Assembly: GCA_947449735.1 (NCBI GenBank)
Contig: CANFTB010000012.1
Coordinates: forward strand, 33,072-97,071
Source of the DNA: Chthoniobacteraceae bacterium
GTDB lineage: Bacteria; Verrucomicrobiota; Verrucomicrobiia; Chthoniobacterales; Chthoniobacteraceae
Reading direction: 5' to 3'
Length of the DNA: 64,000 nt
Shown here: positions 53,126 through 61,359 of the stretch, one piece after another
Layout of the letters: every line of letters begins with the position of its first letter
How positions within the stretch are numbered: the first letter of the stretch is position 1
Program-made: the position numbers and the translations under genes
Notes under the pieces: generated by a model
Told to the model about the DNA's origin: nothing
Database searches by the model: none
The model's input: only the letters and a program-made list of their open reading frames with translations

Positions 53126-54691
53126 TCAGCGCCGGGCCTTGCGTTGAGGACCCTTTCGAGCAGGCGCACGACGCTTTGGCTTCGGAGGTAACCCGGCCGT
53201 CGACTTGCGGGCAGCCCGAGTTTGGGCGGATGCAGCGGAGGTTGAAGCGGAAACCGCCTCTGCCGGTCCGATGACCTCGGCCACGCGCCCTTTAGACCGG
53301 GCGGCTGTTTTCGCACTCCCGCCCCCCCGGGACCGGGCCACGCCGCGGGCCTCCCTCTGGCGCAGATGCAGGTCGATTGGAAGACCTTCCCACGGCTCAA
53401 CCTCCCTGATGCGAGCCTCCAAAAACCTCCGGTAGGTATCTTCCAAAAGACTCTTGTCGTTACAAAAAAGTACGATCTCCGGAATGGGAATCGGCGAACG
53501 GCCCTTGGGTTCAGGCTGGGTAGAATACAAAACTTTAAACCGCCTGCCGCTGCGGAGGGCCGGCGGATGATTTGTCATGGCGGTCGTTAAAAGCCGGTTC
53601 AAGGGCCCGGTACCGATGCGACGCCGTGCGGACTCCCGCACGTTTTCAATCCGCTTAAAAAGACGGTCAAGATCCTCGCCGGTCTTCGCCGACAAAAGAA
53701 CGAGCGGCGCGTAGGGCAGAAAGGAAAGGTCGTATCGAATTTCCTGCAGAACCTCGCGAATCCCGTCCTTGTCCTTCACCCGGTTCGAGATGAGGTCTAT
53801 CTTGTTGATCACGATGACGCACGGCTTCGCCTGGTCACGGATCATTCCCGCGATGCGCTTGTCCTGACTGCTCACCCCCTGAGACGCATCCAAGACCAAA
53901 CAACACAAGTCAGCCCTTTCCACGCTCGACTCCGAACGCATCACCGAGAACACCTCCACCGAATCGGAGCGCTTTGTCTTTGGCCGGATACCAGCCGTGT
54001 CGATCAGGATATATTCCTGGTTCCCCCGCGTGTAAGGAATGTCAACGGAGTCCCGCGTTGTGCCGGAAATCGGCGAAACCAGAGTGCGGTCGTCCTGTAA
54101 GATGCCGTTGGTAAGCGAGGACTTGCCCACATTGGGTCTCCCGACAATGGCTATCTTCAGCGGCAGCGCATGTCGGTCCTCAGGTTCGGGAGTTTCGGAG
54201 AGAGGCAGTATTGCGGAAATCCTATCGATGAGTGAATCAAACCCGATACCGTGCTCCGCGCTCACGGCAAAGATCGGACTGATGCCCAAGCGACTGAACT
54301 CGTTGCTGAGTCCGGCGTGGTTGGGGTGGTCCATCTTGTTGGCTACGAGAAGGAGCGGCTTGGAGGTCCGCCGCAAACGTCGCGCAATTTCGGCGTCCAG
54401 AGGTGTGAGCCCAGCCTGAGCATCCACTACAAAAAGAATCAGGTCGCTCGTTTCCATGGCGATGTCGGCTTCCGCCGCAACCTGACTCGAAAACTCCGCG
54501 TCGACCCCTGCTCCGATACCGCCGGTGTCGACCAGTTGGAACGGAAAACGTCCCTGGCGGCAGGTGGCGACAATCCGGTCCCGTGTCACTCCCGGCATGT
54601 CGTGCACGATAGAAATTTTCTTCCCAGCCAGCCGGTTGAACAAGGCAGACTTTCCCACATTCGGACGACCAACGATAGCAACCGTGCGCAT
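53126..54691 (-). CDS. der: GTPase Der (EngA), with basic C-terminal tail
   Basis: A ribosome-assembly GTPase of 521 residues with two G domains in tandem. G1 motifs are GRPNVGKSALF (about 7-17) and GRPNVGKSSLTN (about 185), NKMD and NKID are the two G4 motifs, and DTGG and DTAG the G3 motifs. A KH-like domain follows (NHPPALRSGRRFKVLYSTQPEPKG). The last ~75 residues (GVARSRGGGSAKTAARSKGRV ... RKGPQRKARR) form an Arg/Lys/Ala-rich tail, longer than in most Der proteins, which may bind rRNA. The gene overlaps no neighbour; pgsA lies 42 bases upstream. Confidence 0.95.
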   Translation of the reverse strand: MRTVAIVGRPNVGKSALFNRLAGKKISIVHDMPGVTRDRIVATCRQGRFPFQLVDTGGIGAGVDAEFSSQVAAEADIAMETSDLILFVVDAQAGLTPLDAEIARRLRRTSKPLLLVANKMDHPNHAGLSNEFSRLGISPIFAVSAEHGIGFDSLIDRISAILPLSETPEPEDRHALPLKIAIVGRPNVGKSSLTNGILQDDRTLVSPISGTTRDSVDIPYTRGNQEYILIDTAGIRPKTKRSDSVEVFSVMRSESSVERADLCCLVLDASQGVSSQDKRIAGMIRDQAKPCVIVINKIDLISNRVKDKDGIREVLQEIRYDLSFLPYAPLVLLSAKTGEDLDRLFKRIENVRESARRRIGTGPLNRLLTTAMTNHPPALRSGRRFKVLYSTQPEPKGRSPIPIPEIVLFCNDKSLLEDTYRRFLEARIREVEPWEGLPIDLHLRQREARGVARSRGGGSAKTAARSKGRVAEVIGPAEAVSASTSAASAQTRAARKSTAGLPPKPKRRAPARKGPQRKARR

Positions 54692-54733
54692 AATTTCCCG
54701 GACCGTAGCAGCTGTATCGCGCTTGTGCGCCCC

Positions 54734-55411
54734 TTATTTCTGTTCGTCCGGGGCGGCAGCGCCTTTCTGCCACCCGGATTTCGGCCATGCAACAGGATCG
54801 CCGTGCCCACCCTGATGCACTTCCGAGATGGCTACGGCGATGTAACCGAACCCGGAAATCGCCGTAAAGAAGGCCGTCACCCCCACGATGAGATCGAGAA
54901 GTGCGAACGCCGGCAGTGAAGATGAACCCATCCACGGCTTCACAAAAGCCTCCGGCTGAAGCATCACAAGACTCAGGCAAACCATCTGAAGAGCCGTTGC
55001 CACCTTGCCGCTCCAACTCGAGCGCACGGTCAGCTTCCCCTGAAAAAGAAACAAAACCAGCACTCCCACCAAAACAGCAATATCGCGGCTTATCACAAAT
55101 ACCCCGAACCAGACCGGCAGAGAAAAGGACCATTGCGATAGACTCAGTGTCACGACACCCGCAAGAAGCAGACCCTTGTCCGCCAATGGATCCAGCACCA
55201 CACCAAGCTCGGACCGCTGTTTGAAACGCCTAGCAACCCATCCATCCAGACCGTCGCTCGCTGCCGCCAGCACAAAAACAGCAATCGCCGCCCACCGGAA
55301 CCCCTGATCTGAACTGCCAGCCCGGACTTCAATGCCGTGATAGATCGCGAGAATGACAAACACGGGAATCAACCCGATTCTCGCGATGGTGATCTTGTTG
55401 GCGGTCGTCAT
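54734..55411 (-). CDS. pgsA: CDP-alcohol phosphatidyltransferase (PgsA-like)
   Basis: A membrane enzyme of 225 residues with about six helices. The signature D-x2-D-G-x2-A-R-x8-G-x3-D-x3-D is present as SDGLDGWVARRFKQRSELGVVLDPLADK. The likely product is phosphatidylglycerol phosphate, judged by length and similarity in style to PgsA, but phosphatidylserine or cardiolipin-type synthases cannot be excluded. It precedes der on the same strand with a 42-base gap. Confidence 0.85.
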   Translation of the reverse strand: MTTANKITIARIGLIPVFVILAIYHGIEVRAGSSDQGFRWAAIAVFVLAAASDGLDGWVARRFKQRSELGVVLDPLADKGLLLAGVVTLSLSQWSFSLPVWFGVFVISRDIAVLVGVLVLFLFQGKLTVRSSWSGKVATALQMVCLSLVMLQPEAFVKPWMGSSSLPAFALLDLIVGVTAFFTAISGFGYIAVAISEVHQGGHGDPVAWPKSGWQKGAAAPDEQK

Positions 55412-55598
55412 ACACTTCTGCTGAGTCTAGCACAAAGCCGTCATCGTGGCGCCACCGCTGGCTTCATTTCCGAAACCTGACATACAGTCCTGAACCGCCA
55501 GTAAGGTGTTCACAGAACACTCGAGAGGACAGACATCTATTAACCGTTGCGGAGCATTCAGATTGCGATAAAGCGGGTTTTTGATCTAAATAACTGGC

Positions 55599-56072
55599 AT
55601 GTCTGATCTTCAACCGGGCTCCATTGCCCCAGCTTTTCAAGCCGCTGCAATCGGCGGCGCCTACAGTGAAGGAACACCTGTCAGCCTCGCAGAGTTCGCC
55701 GGAAAACACGTGGTGCTCTACTTTTATCCAAAAGACGACACACCCGGATGCACGACACAGGCCTGCGGGCTCCGCGACGTCTGGGCTGAACTGGCGCCGA
55801 AGGCCGCGATTTTTGGAGTCAGCCCGGATTCAGAGAAGAGCCATCGGAAGTTCATCGATAAATTTGATCTTCCTTTCCCGCTGCTCGCCGACACCAACCA
55901 CGAGATCGTTAAAGCTTACGGAGTGTGGGTGGAAAAAAGCATGTATGGAAAGACCTACATGGGTGTCGAGCGATCCACTTTCGTGATCGGGCCCGACGGC
56001 GTGTTGAAGGCCGTCTTTAGAAAAGTGAAGCCGGCGGATCACGCCAACATGCTGCTGGAAGCCCTGCAGTAG
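55599..56072 (+). CDS. bcp: Thioredoxin-dependent thiol peroxidase (Bcp/PrxQ)
   Basis: A peroxiredoxin of 157 residues that reduces hydroperoxides. The peroxidatic Cys is in YPKDDTPGCTTQACGLRD, and the resolving Cys five residues on (PGCTTQAC) marks the PrxQ type. VVLYFYPKD and KTYMGVERSTFVIGPDGVL complete the fold. Soluble, without a signal. The 3D-domain lipoprotein gene follows 25 bases later. Confidence 0.94.
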   Translation: MSDLQPGSIAPAFQAAAIGGAYSEGTPVSLAEFAGKHVVLYFYPKDDTPGCTTQACGLRDVWAELAPKAAIFGVSPDSEKSHRKFIDKFDLPFPLLADTNHEIVKAYGVWVEKSMYGKTYMGVERSTFVIGPDGVLKAVFRKVKPADHANMLLEALQ

Positions 56073-56097
56073 GGCCGGCCGCTTAATCCAACACCCC

Positions 56098-56667
56098 ATG
56101 AAGTTCCGCCACCTTGTGTTGCTCGTCCCGGCGTTGTTCTACGCGGCTTGCTCCACCAAAAAGCCCCTGCCGCGGTACGAGGCTCCGCTTGCCCGCACCC
56201 GTTTCCAAACGGTGAAGACCACCGCTTACACCCATACGGAGTCCGATCACATTAAGTACGGAGCCAAAACGGCCCTGGGAACGCCGCTCAAATGCGGCCC
56301 AAAAATTCACTCGGCTGCGGCCGACTGGGGACGCTGGCCCGCCGGAACCGTTTTCCGCCTGTCCAGCACCGGCGAGATTTTTTATGTGGAAGACTATGGT
56401 TGGGCGCTCACCGGCACCAACACCATCGACCTCTACAAGCCCTCGCGAAGTGCGATGAATGCTTGGGGCGCGCGAAGGGAACGCATCGAAATCCTCCAGT
56501 GGGGAAACCCAGATCGGGCATACAACCGGATGAAGCCGGCGCAGAATTACCCTCACGTCGCCCAGATGATGCGTGACGTCAAACGCTACTGGAAGAGCGC
56601 ACCCCGCCAACCCGCACCCGACCCGGTTCTCATCGCCATGGGGACTTCGCTCCCGGCCGCTCCATAG
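56098..56667 (+). CDS. 3D domain-containing lipoprotein
   Basis: A small envelope protein of 189 residues. The signal peptide ends at a lipobox-like YAACS (Cys18). The SAAADWGRWPAGTVFRL, IFYVEDYGWALTGTNTIDLYKPS block is a 3D domain with its three Asp residues, as in MltA-type lytic transglycosylases and YabE/Rpf relatives. The MltA catalytic barrel is absent, so hydrolysis is uncertain. Transcribed with bcp and the following SGNH gene, with gaps of 25 and 12 bases. Confidence 0.8.
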   Translation: MKFRHLVLLVPALFYAACSTKKPLPRYEAPLARTRFQTVKTTAYTHTESDHIKYGAKTALGTPLKCGPKIHSAAADWGRWPAGTVFRLSSTGEIFYVEDYGWALTGTNTIDLYKPSRSAMNAWGARRERIEILQWGNPDRAYNRMKPAQNYPHVAQMMRDVKRYWKSAPRQPAPDPVLIAMGTSLPAAP

Positions 56668-56679
56668 ACCTCGCAGCGC

Positions 56680-57396
56680 ATGCACATCTCTCCCCCCCTC
56701 CTTCACAGCTTCCTCCTGCCGGCGATTACGGTAGTGATGCTTTGCTGCAAAACTTCCGCCGAACCCACAAAACCAGCGGCCGAGCTCAAGTGGGAATCCG
56801 CTGTTGCCAAGAAGTTGAAGGAAAACAGCCCCCCCGAAGGTTCCATCGTCTGCATCGGCAGTTCCCACATGGCCAATTGGAAAACGCTCGAGGTGGACCT
56901 TGCACCTCTGAAGATCTACAACCTGGCCATTGGAGGAAGCCGCATGAAACACGCTGCGGACCTTTTCATTCCAAAGCTTGTACTCCCCTTCAAGCCGCGA
57001 GCGGTCATTTTTTACGAGGGCAGCAACGATCTTGCCGCGGATCTTACACCCGAGCAAGTGCTCCACGGCTTCGAGTCGGTCTGCATCCAGATCCACGAGG
57101 CGCTCCCGGAAACCAGACTGTACGTCTTGGGCATCGTTCCGAGCCCCGGAAAACGCTTCGAGCGCTGGGAAGCCATTCAGGAAACCAATGGCCTGCTAAA
57201 AAAGGCCTGCGCCTCCAGACCTTGGAGCACCTTTTTGGACACAACCTCCAAGCTCCTCGACGCCAATGGGAAGCCGCGGAAGGAATGCTTTATACCGGGC
57301 GACATTCATATGACGGAAGCTGGATACCAGGCTTGGACCTCTGTCGTCGCCCCCGTCGTGATTCCTGCTGAGCAAAAATTCGAGACTCAACCCTAG
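56680..57396 (+). CDS. SGNH/GDSL hydrolase family exported protein
   Basis: A protein of 238 residues with a signal peptide (about 1-27). SGNH blocks are IVCIGSSHMANW (Ser), AIGGSRMKHA (Gly), FYEGSNDLA (Asn) and GDIHMTEAGYQ (Asp-x-x-His). All four are intact, so esterase activity is likely; the substrate is unknown. It lies 12 bases after the 3D-domain gene. Confidence 0.87.
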   Translation: MHISPPLLHSFLLPAITVVMLCCKTSAEPTKPAAELKWESAVAKKLKENSPPEGSIVCIGSSHMANWKTLEVDLAPLKIYNLAIGGSRMKHAADLFIPKLVLPFKPRAVIFYEGSNDLAADLTPEQVLHGFESVCIQIHEALPETRLYVLGIVPSPGKRFERWEAIQETNGLLKKACASRPWSTFLDTTSKLLDANGKPRKECFIPGDIHMTEAGYQAWTSVVAPVVIPAEQKFETQP

Positions 57397-57398
57397 CC

Positions 57399-57467
57399 CT
57401 GAGAATCGGCAGCCACCAACCCGCCTCGAAATCGCCGGGTGCGCGTGCATAGGGCCCAAATTCTCAG
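57399..57467. terminator. Inverted repeat between convergent genes, possible two-way terminator
   Basis: CTGAGAAT (57399-57406) and ATTCTCAG (57460-57467) are exact inverse complements with 53 bases between. The SGNH gene ends before and the adenosyltransferase ends after it. No T-run follows, so the role is uncertain. Confidence 0.3.
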
Positions 57468-57478
57468 CAAGGCGCATT

Positions 57479-58039
57479 TCAGACAGCGGCATCATCCTTG
57501 ACCGCGCCGGTCAATGTTTCCGTCCACCGGGCCCACAGCCAGCAGAGGTCGGAAAGTCGGTTTACATAACGTAAAATGTGGGGATTCACTTCCGCCCCGC
57601 TCTCCCGCAATGCCACAAGGGCCCGCTCCGCCCGCCGGCAGGTGGTCCTCGCAATATCCAGGCAAGCGCTGCCTTTTGTGGCTCCGGGAGTGGCCCACCC
57701 CGCGTAGGTAATTTTGTGATTCTTCTCGAGCTCGACAATCTGAGCGGTGAGTTCCTCCGCCCAATCCGGGCCCACGATCGTCCGGCCCTTATCCACATAC
57801 CGCTGCATATCTTCGGGCGACACTGCCAGTTCACCCATGATCGGAATCAAGTTTTTCTGAACGGCTAGAACACGCTCCGCCACCGCGGGCACCTCCGCAA
57901 ACGCGCGAACCATACCGAAAGCCGCATTCAACTCATCCAAAGCTCCGTACGCCTGAACGCGGATGTTTGTCTTCGAAACACGGCGGTTGAACATCAGGCC
58001 CGTGCTTCCATCGTCTCCGGTCTTGGTGGCAATTGACAT
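57479..58039 (-). CDS. Cob(I)alamin adenosyltransferase, PduO type
   Basis: An enzyme of 186 residues that makes adenosylcobalamin from cob(I)alamin and ATP. The ATP loop is TKTGDDGSTGL near the N-terminus. AYGALDELNAAFG, then ARTTCRRAERALV, and NRLSDLCWLWAR are the family's other signatures. No cobalamin riboswitch is visible upstream. Start ATG 58039. Confidence 0.92.
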   Translation of the reverse strand: MSIATKTGDDGSTGLMFNRRVSKTNIRVQAYGALDELNAAFGMVRAFAEVPAVAERVLAVQKNLIPIMGELAVSPEDMQRYVDKGRTIVGPDWAEELTAQIVELEKNHKITYAGWATPGATKGSACLDIARTTCRRAERALVALRESGAEVNPHILRYVNRLSDLCWLWARWTETLTGAVKDDAAV

Positions 58040-58126
58040 GGCGCAGCCTACACCTCACGCGCCCGGGAGAAAGAGCGGAAAATCCATTCCTTCCTCCGGC
58101 AGTTTCCGCCCCTTAGCAGAAGCGCT

Positions 58127-59194
58127 TCAGCTGATCCCCCTGCGCGCCATCATCTCCCGATAGAGCGCCACATACCCGGCAACCATCTGCTGGTAGCCGA
58201 ATTTGGACTCGGCGTGCTCCCTTACGAGCCGCCTGTCCAAACTCAACGCAGGCTTCACCAATGCACCAAGCTCCGCAGGGGTCGCCGCCGTGTAACCGGT
58301 GACGCCCGGCGTAACCACCTCCGCCACGGATCCACGCCGCACCCCAACAACCGGAGTGCCGCAGGCCATGGCCTCGATCATCACAAGTCCGAACGGCTCA
58401 TCCCACTGGATGGGAAACACAAGCGCCGCCGCATTCCGTAAAAACTCCGCCTTCTGCTCGTGGTTGACCGGGCCGATCCATTTAATCTGCTCGCCATCGA
58501 TATGGGGCTTAACCTGCTCGGCAAAATAGCGTTCCTCCTCGCCATTCTGAGGCCGACCGGCAAGCACCAGGGGGAGGCCGCACTCTTTGGCGATGGCTAT
58601 CGCCCCGACAGGATTTTTAGCATGGCTCATCCTGCCCAAAAACGCCAAGTACCCTCCCCTCTCAGGATTCAGTTCATAGGCTCCAAAATCACACCCGTTG
58701 TAGACCACCGGAAAGGAGCGCCCTAGGCGGGACGCCGTCTCGGCAATCTGAAACCTGCTGATCGCGGCCACTTCCACATCGGGATACCTGGAAAAAGCCC
58801 ACTCGTCGTCCTTCACAGCGCATGTATGCAGGGTGAAAAGGGCCGAACAGGATGTCAGCGAGGCGAGAGGCAGCCAGCCGGGTGTCAGGTGAAAGTGGAC
58901 CACGTCAAACTCGGAGGAATGCCGCAGCGCCTCGGCAACCGCTGCATTGGCGTAATGCTCGAATGCATAGGCCTCGCCACGAGCCATCAGATCGGTCAGA
59001 CAAGCGTCCGCGACGGAGTGCAAACGCCCCCTGGTTTCACAGTCCCCAGTGGCAAAGAGAGTCACCTCGTGCCCCTGTTCGACCAGTTCGTCGACAAGAA
59101 GCTTCACAAGAAGTTCGATTCCCCCATAATTTACAGGTGGAATTCTGGTCCAAAGCGGAGAAACTTGCGCAATGCGAAGAGGTCGTGAAGTCAT
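58127..59194 (-). CDS. Glycosyltransferase family 4 protein
   Basis: A GT-B enzyme of 355 residues. N-terminal domain: RIAQVSPLWTRIPPVNYGGIELLVKLLVDELVEQGHEVTLFA. C-terminal nucleotide-sugar site: LGRMSHAKNPVGAIAIAKECGLPLVLAG and WDEPFGLVMIEAMACGTPVVGVRRGSVAEVV, with the E-x7-E motif. It likely adds a sugar to a cell-surface glycan or trehalose-like product. It stands alone, divergent from the L,D-transpeptidase gene. Confidence 0.9.
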   Translation of the reverse strand: MTSRPLRIAQVSPLWTRIPPVNYGGIELLVKLLVDELVEQGHEVTLFATGDCETRGRLHSVADACLTDLMARGEAYAFEHYANAAVAEALRHSSEFDVVHFHLTPGWLPLASLTSCSALFTLHTCAVKDDEWAFSRYPDVEVAAISRFQIAETASRLGRSFPVVYNGCDFGAYELNPERGGYLAFLGRMSHAKNPVGAIAIAKECGLPLVLAGRPQNGEEERYFAEQVKPHIDGEQIKWIGPVNHEQKAEFLRNAAALVFPIQWDEPFGLVMIEAMACGTPVVGVRRGSVAEVVTPGVTGYTAATPAELGALVKPALSLDRRLVREHAESKFGYQQMVAGYVALYREMMARRGIS

Positions 59195-59263
59195 AGATAT
59201 AGAAATGGCGCAGCGAAGAACTCTAGCCTAGCCGTACCGCGCGCCGCGCCAAACCCATTTCCA

Positions 59264-60322
59264 ATGAAGCTCCCACCCCCAATCATAGCGCTTCTACTTC
59301 AAGCTCCGGCAGTAGGCCTCGGAGCGACTGCTTCAATTGCGCCCCCTCCCTCCCCTTCGACCCCCTCCAATGGCTCTCAAAAGAGCTCCCAGACAGGAGT
59401 AAAACCATCGCCCGCTGCAACTTCTAAACCAGCCTCCGCAAGAACAAAGGTCATTTCGGTCAAAGAACGGGACACCCTGATACGCCTTCAAATCTTTTTA
59501 GATTCCGCATTGTTTTGCCCGGGAAAAATTGACGGAAACCCTGGCGAGTTTATCACAAAAGCGGTTTTGCGATACCAGAAGGCGAAGGGACTTCCCCAGA
59601 CCGGCACGCCCGAAAACTTGGGCGTGCCCACTGACACGCCCATCTTCACTGATTATACAATCAGGCCCGAAGACCGTAAATTTATAGGAAGTGGCTCCAG
59701 CAAGTATCAGAGCCAGCAGTATCTCCCCTACGAGTCCTACTCCGAATTTCTCTCGGAGCGTTTCCACTGTTCCACTAGTCTTCTAGAACAGATAAACCCG
59801 GGACTTTCCCTCGCGAAACTCAAACAGGGAGACACTTTAAAAGTCCCTGCCGTTGAACCATTTCAGATAGAAGACATCAAGTCCGAGGCCGCCCTCCCAG
59901 AGAACCCAGACCTGAAGTCACGCAGAGTGTACGTGAACCGCAAGGAGCGTGAGCTTGAAGTCTATGAGGGCGAGCAATTGGTGGCCAGCGTCCCCATCAC
60001 CCCAGGATCTCCCTCACTGCCAACGCCCCCGGGAAAATGGAAGATTTACAGCATTTGCACCATGCCCACATTTCGCTGGGACGAGGGAGTCCTCAACCGC
60101 GGTGTGAGAACGAATAATTTCCGCATGCTGCCTCCCGGCCCCAACAACCCGGTGGGCATCGCCTGGTGCGCCTTGAATCGCCCCGGAATTGGAATTCACG
60201 GCACGAACAACCCGGAAACCATCGGTCGCGCATACAGCCACGGATGCATGCGCGTGGCCAACTGGGACATCGTACGGGTTCTACAGCAGGTCACGGCCGG
60301 AATTCCGGTGCTCATTGAATAA
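59264..60322 (+). CDS. L,D-transpeptidase with peptidoglycan-binding and LysM-like domains
   Basis: An exported cell-wall enzyme of 352 residues. The signal peptide (about 1-20) is followed by a Pro/Ser-rich linker to about 62. RLQIFLDSALFCPGKIDGNPGEFITKAVLRYQKAKGL is a PG_binding_1-like domain, and SERFHCSTSLLEQINPGLSLAKLKQGDTLKVP is LysM-like. The YkuD domain ends with IHGTNNPETIGRAYSHGCMRVANWD, with the catalytic His and Cys in place. It forms 3-3 crosslinks or anchors proteins to peptidoglycan. Confidence 0.91.
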   Translation: MKLPPPIIALLLQAPAVGLGATASIAPPPSPSTPSNGSQKSSQTGVKPSPAATSKPASARTKVISVKERDTLIRLQIFLDSALFCPGKIDGNPGEFITKAVLRYQKAKGLPQTGTPENLGVPTDTPIFTDYTIRPEDRKFIGSGSSKYQSQQYLPYESYSEFLSERFHCSTSLLEQINPGLSLAKLKQGDTLKVPAVEPFQIEDIKSEAALPENPDLKSRRVYVNRKERELEVYEGEQLVASVPITPGSPSLPTPPGKWKIYSICTMPTFRWDEGVLNRGVRTNNFRMLPPGPNNPVGIAWCALNRPGIGIHGTNNPETIGRAYSHGCMRVANWDIVRVLQQVTAGIPVLIE

Positions 60323-60452
60323 AAATTGAGGGATACCCGCTTCCCAAGCGAAAAAACTGCGGCGCTGCTAGACCGCCCGACAAACGTCCTCAGATCGCGG
60401 GGTTGTGATAACTCCCCCGGTCAAATCCGTCCCGAGCCCATCCCTGTGGCAG

Positions 60453-61199
60453 CTAGTAGGTCGCCCGACCTCCCGTAAGATCGAAGCAAAACCCTGTGGT
60501 GAAGCTGTTTTCCGGCGAAACTATAAATTCCGCCATGGCAGCGAACTCGTCCAGCGTTCCGCAACGTTTGGACGGAATCTTGTCAGTCATGTACTGCACC
60601 TGCTCCGGAGGCATCTTCTCCACCATCGCAGTCCTGATCACTGCAGGAGCCAGTGCGTTAATTCGAACGCCAGTTTCGGCATACTCCTTACCCTGCACTT
60701 TCGTCATCCCAATCACCGCCGCCTTGGACGTCGAATAGGCAAGCATACCGGCATTACCCTCCTTGCCTGCAACCGAAGCGATGTGCAGGACTCTTCCGTA
60801 ATTGTGCGAAAGCATCGAAGGCAGAACCGCCTGAAACGTGATCAACGACGCGCGCACATTGAGCGCCATCACACGGTCAAAATCAACAAGATCAACCTCA
60901 TGACTCTTGATGTTTGTGCGCCCCGTCATTCCCGCGCAGTTCACCAAAACATCTATCCTGCCAGTCGCCGACAACACCCCGGCAACAGCCGCATTCACTG
61001 CATCAGGAGAGGTCACGTCGCACTGGAAAATCAATCCCGTGGGCCCGAGTCCCGCAAGGGCAGTATCCAGCTTGGCGGCGTCAAGGTCCAGCACTGCAAC
61101 GCGCACCCCGAGAGCGCCGAGTCTCAGGGCAAGCGCGTAGCCGAGCCCGTCGGCTCCCCCGCTAATGATGGCAGTTTGTTGGTTCCAGAGAGGATTCAT
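60453..61199 (-). CDS. Short-chain dehydrogenase/reductase
   Basis: A classical SDR of 248 residues. The cofactor motif is ISGGADGLGYALALRLG, NCAG follows in VLVNCAGMTG, and the catalytic set is Asn in ALNVRASL, Ser in HIASVAGKEG and YSTSK. The ending GFCFDLTGGRATY is typical. DLDAAKLD after the second strand suggests NAD preference (Asp). The substrate is unknown. ATG 61199 is chosen; a TTG 12 bases upstream is possible. Confidence 0.9.
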   Translation of the reverse strand: MNPLWNQQTAIISGGADGLGYALALRLGALGVRVAVLDLDAAKLDTALAGLGPTGLIFQCDVTSPDAVNAAVAGVLSATGRIDVLVNCAGMTGRTNIKSHEVDLVDFDRVMALNVRASLITFQAVLPSMLSHNYGRVLHIASVAGKEGNAGMLAYSTSKAAVIGMTKVQGKEYAETGVRINALAPAVIRTAMVEKMPPEQVQYMTDKIPSKRCGTLDEFAAMAEFIVSPENSFTTGFCFDLTGGRATY

Positions 61200-61359
61200 A
61201 CGCAAAGACAATCAGGTAACACCAGTAGACCACGCAAGAACGTTGGGTTGGTTTTTACTGGTTTGTTTCTGAATTGGAATTTAGCGCCTCAGTAGCGGAT
61301 GCCGCCGCAAGAATGCACCACCCTTCCTGCTTGCCCCCGCGCGCTTTCAAGTCCGCACG

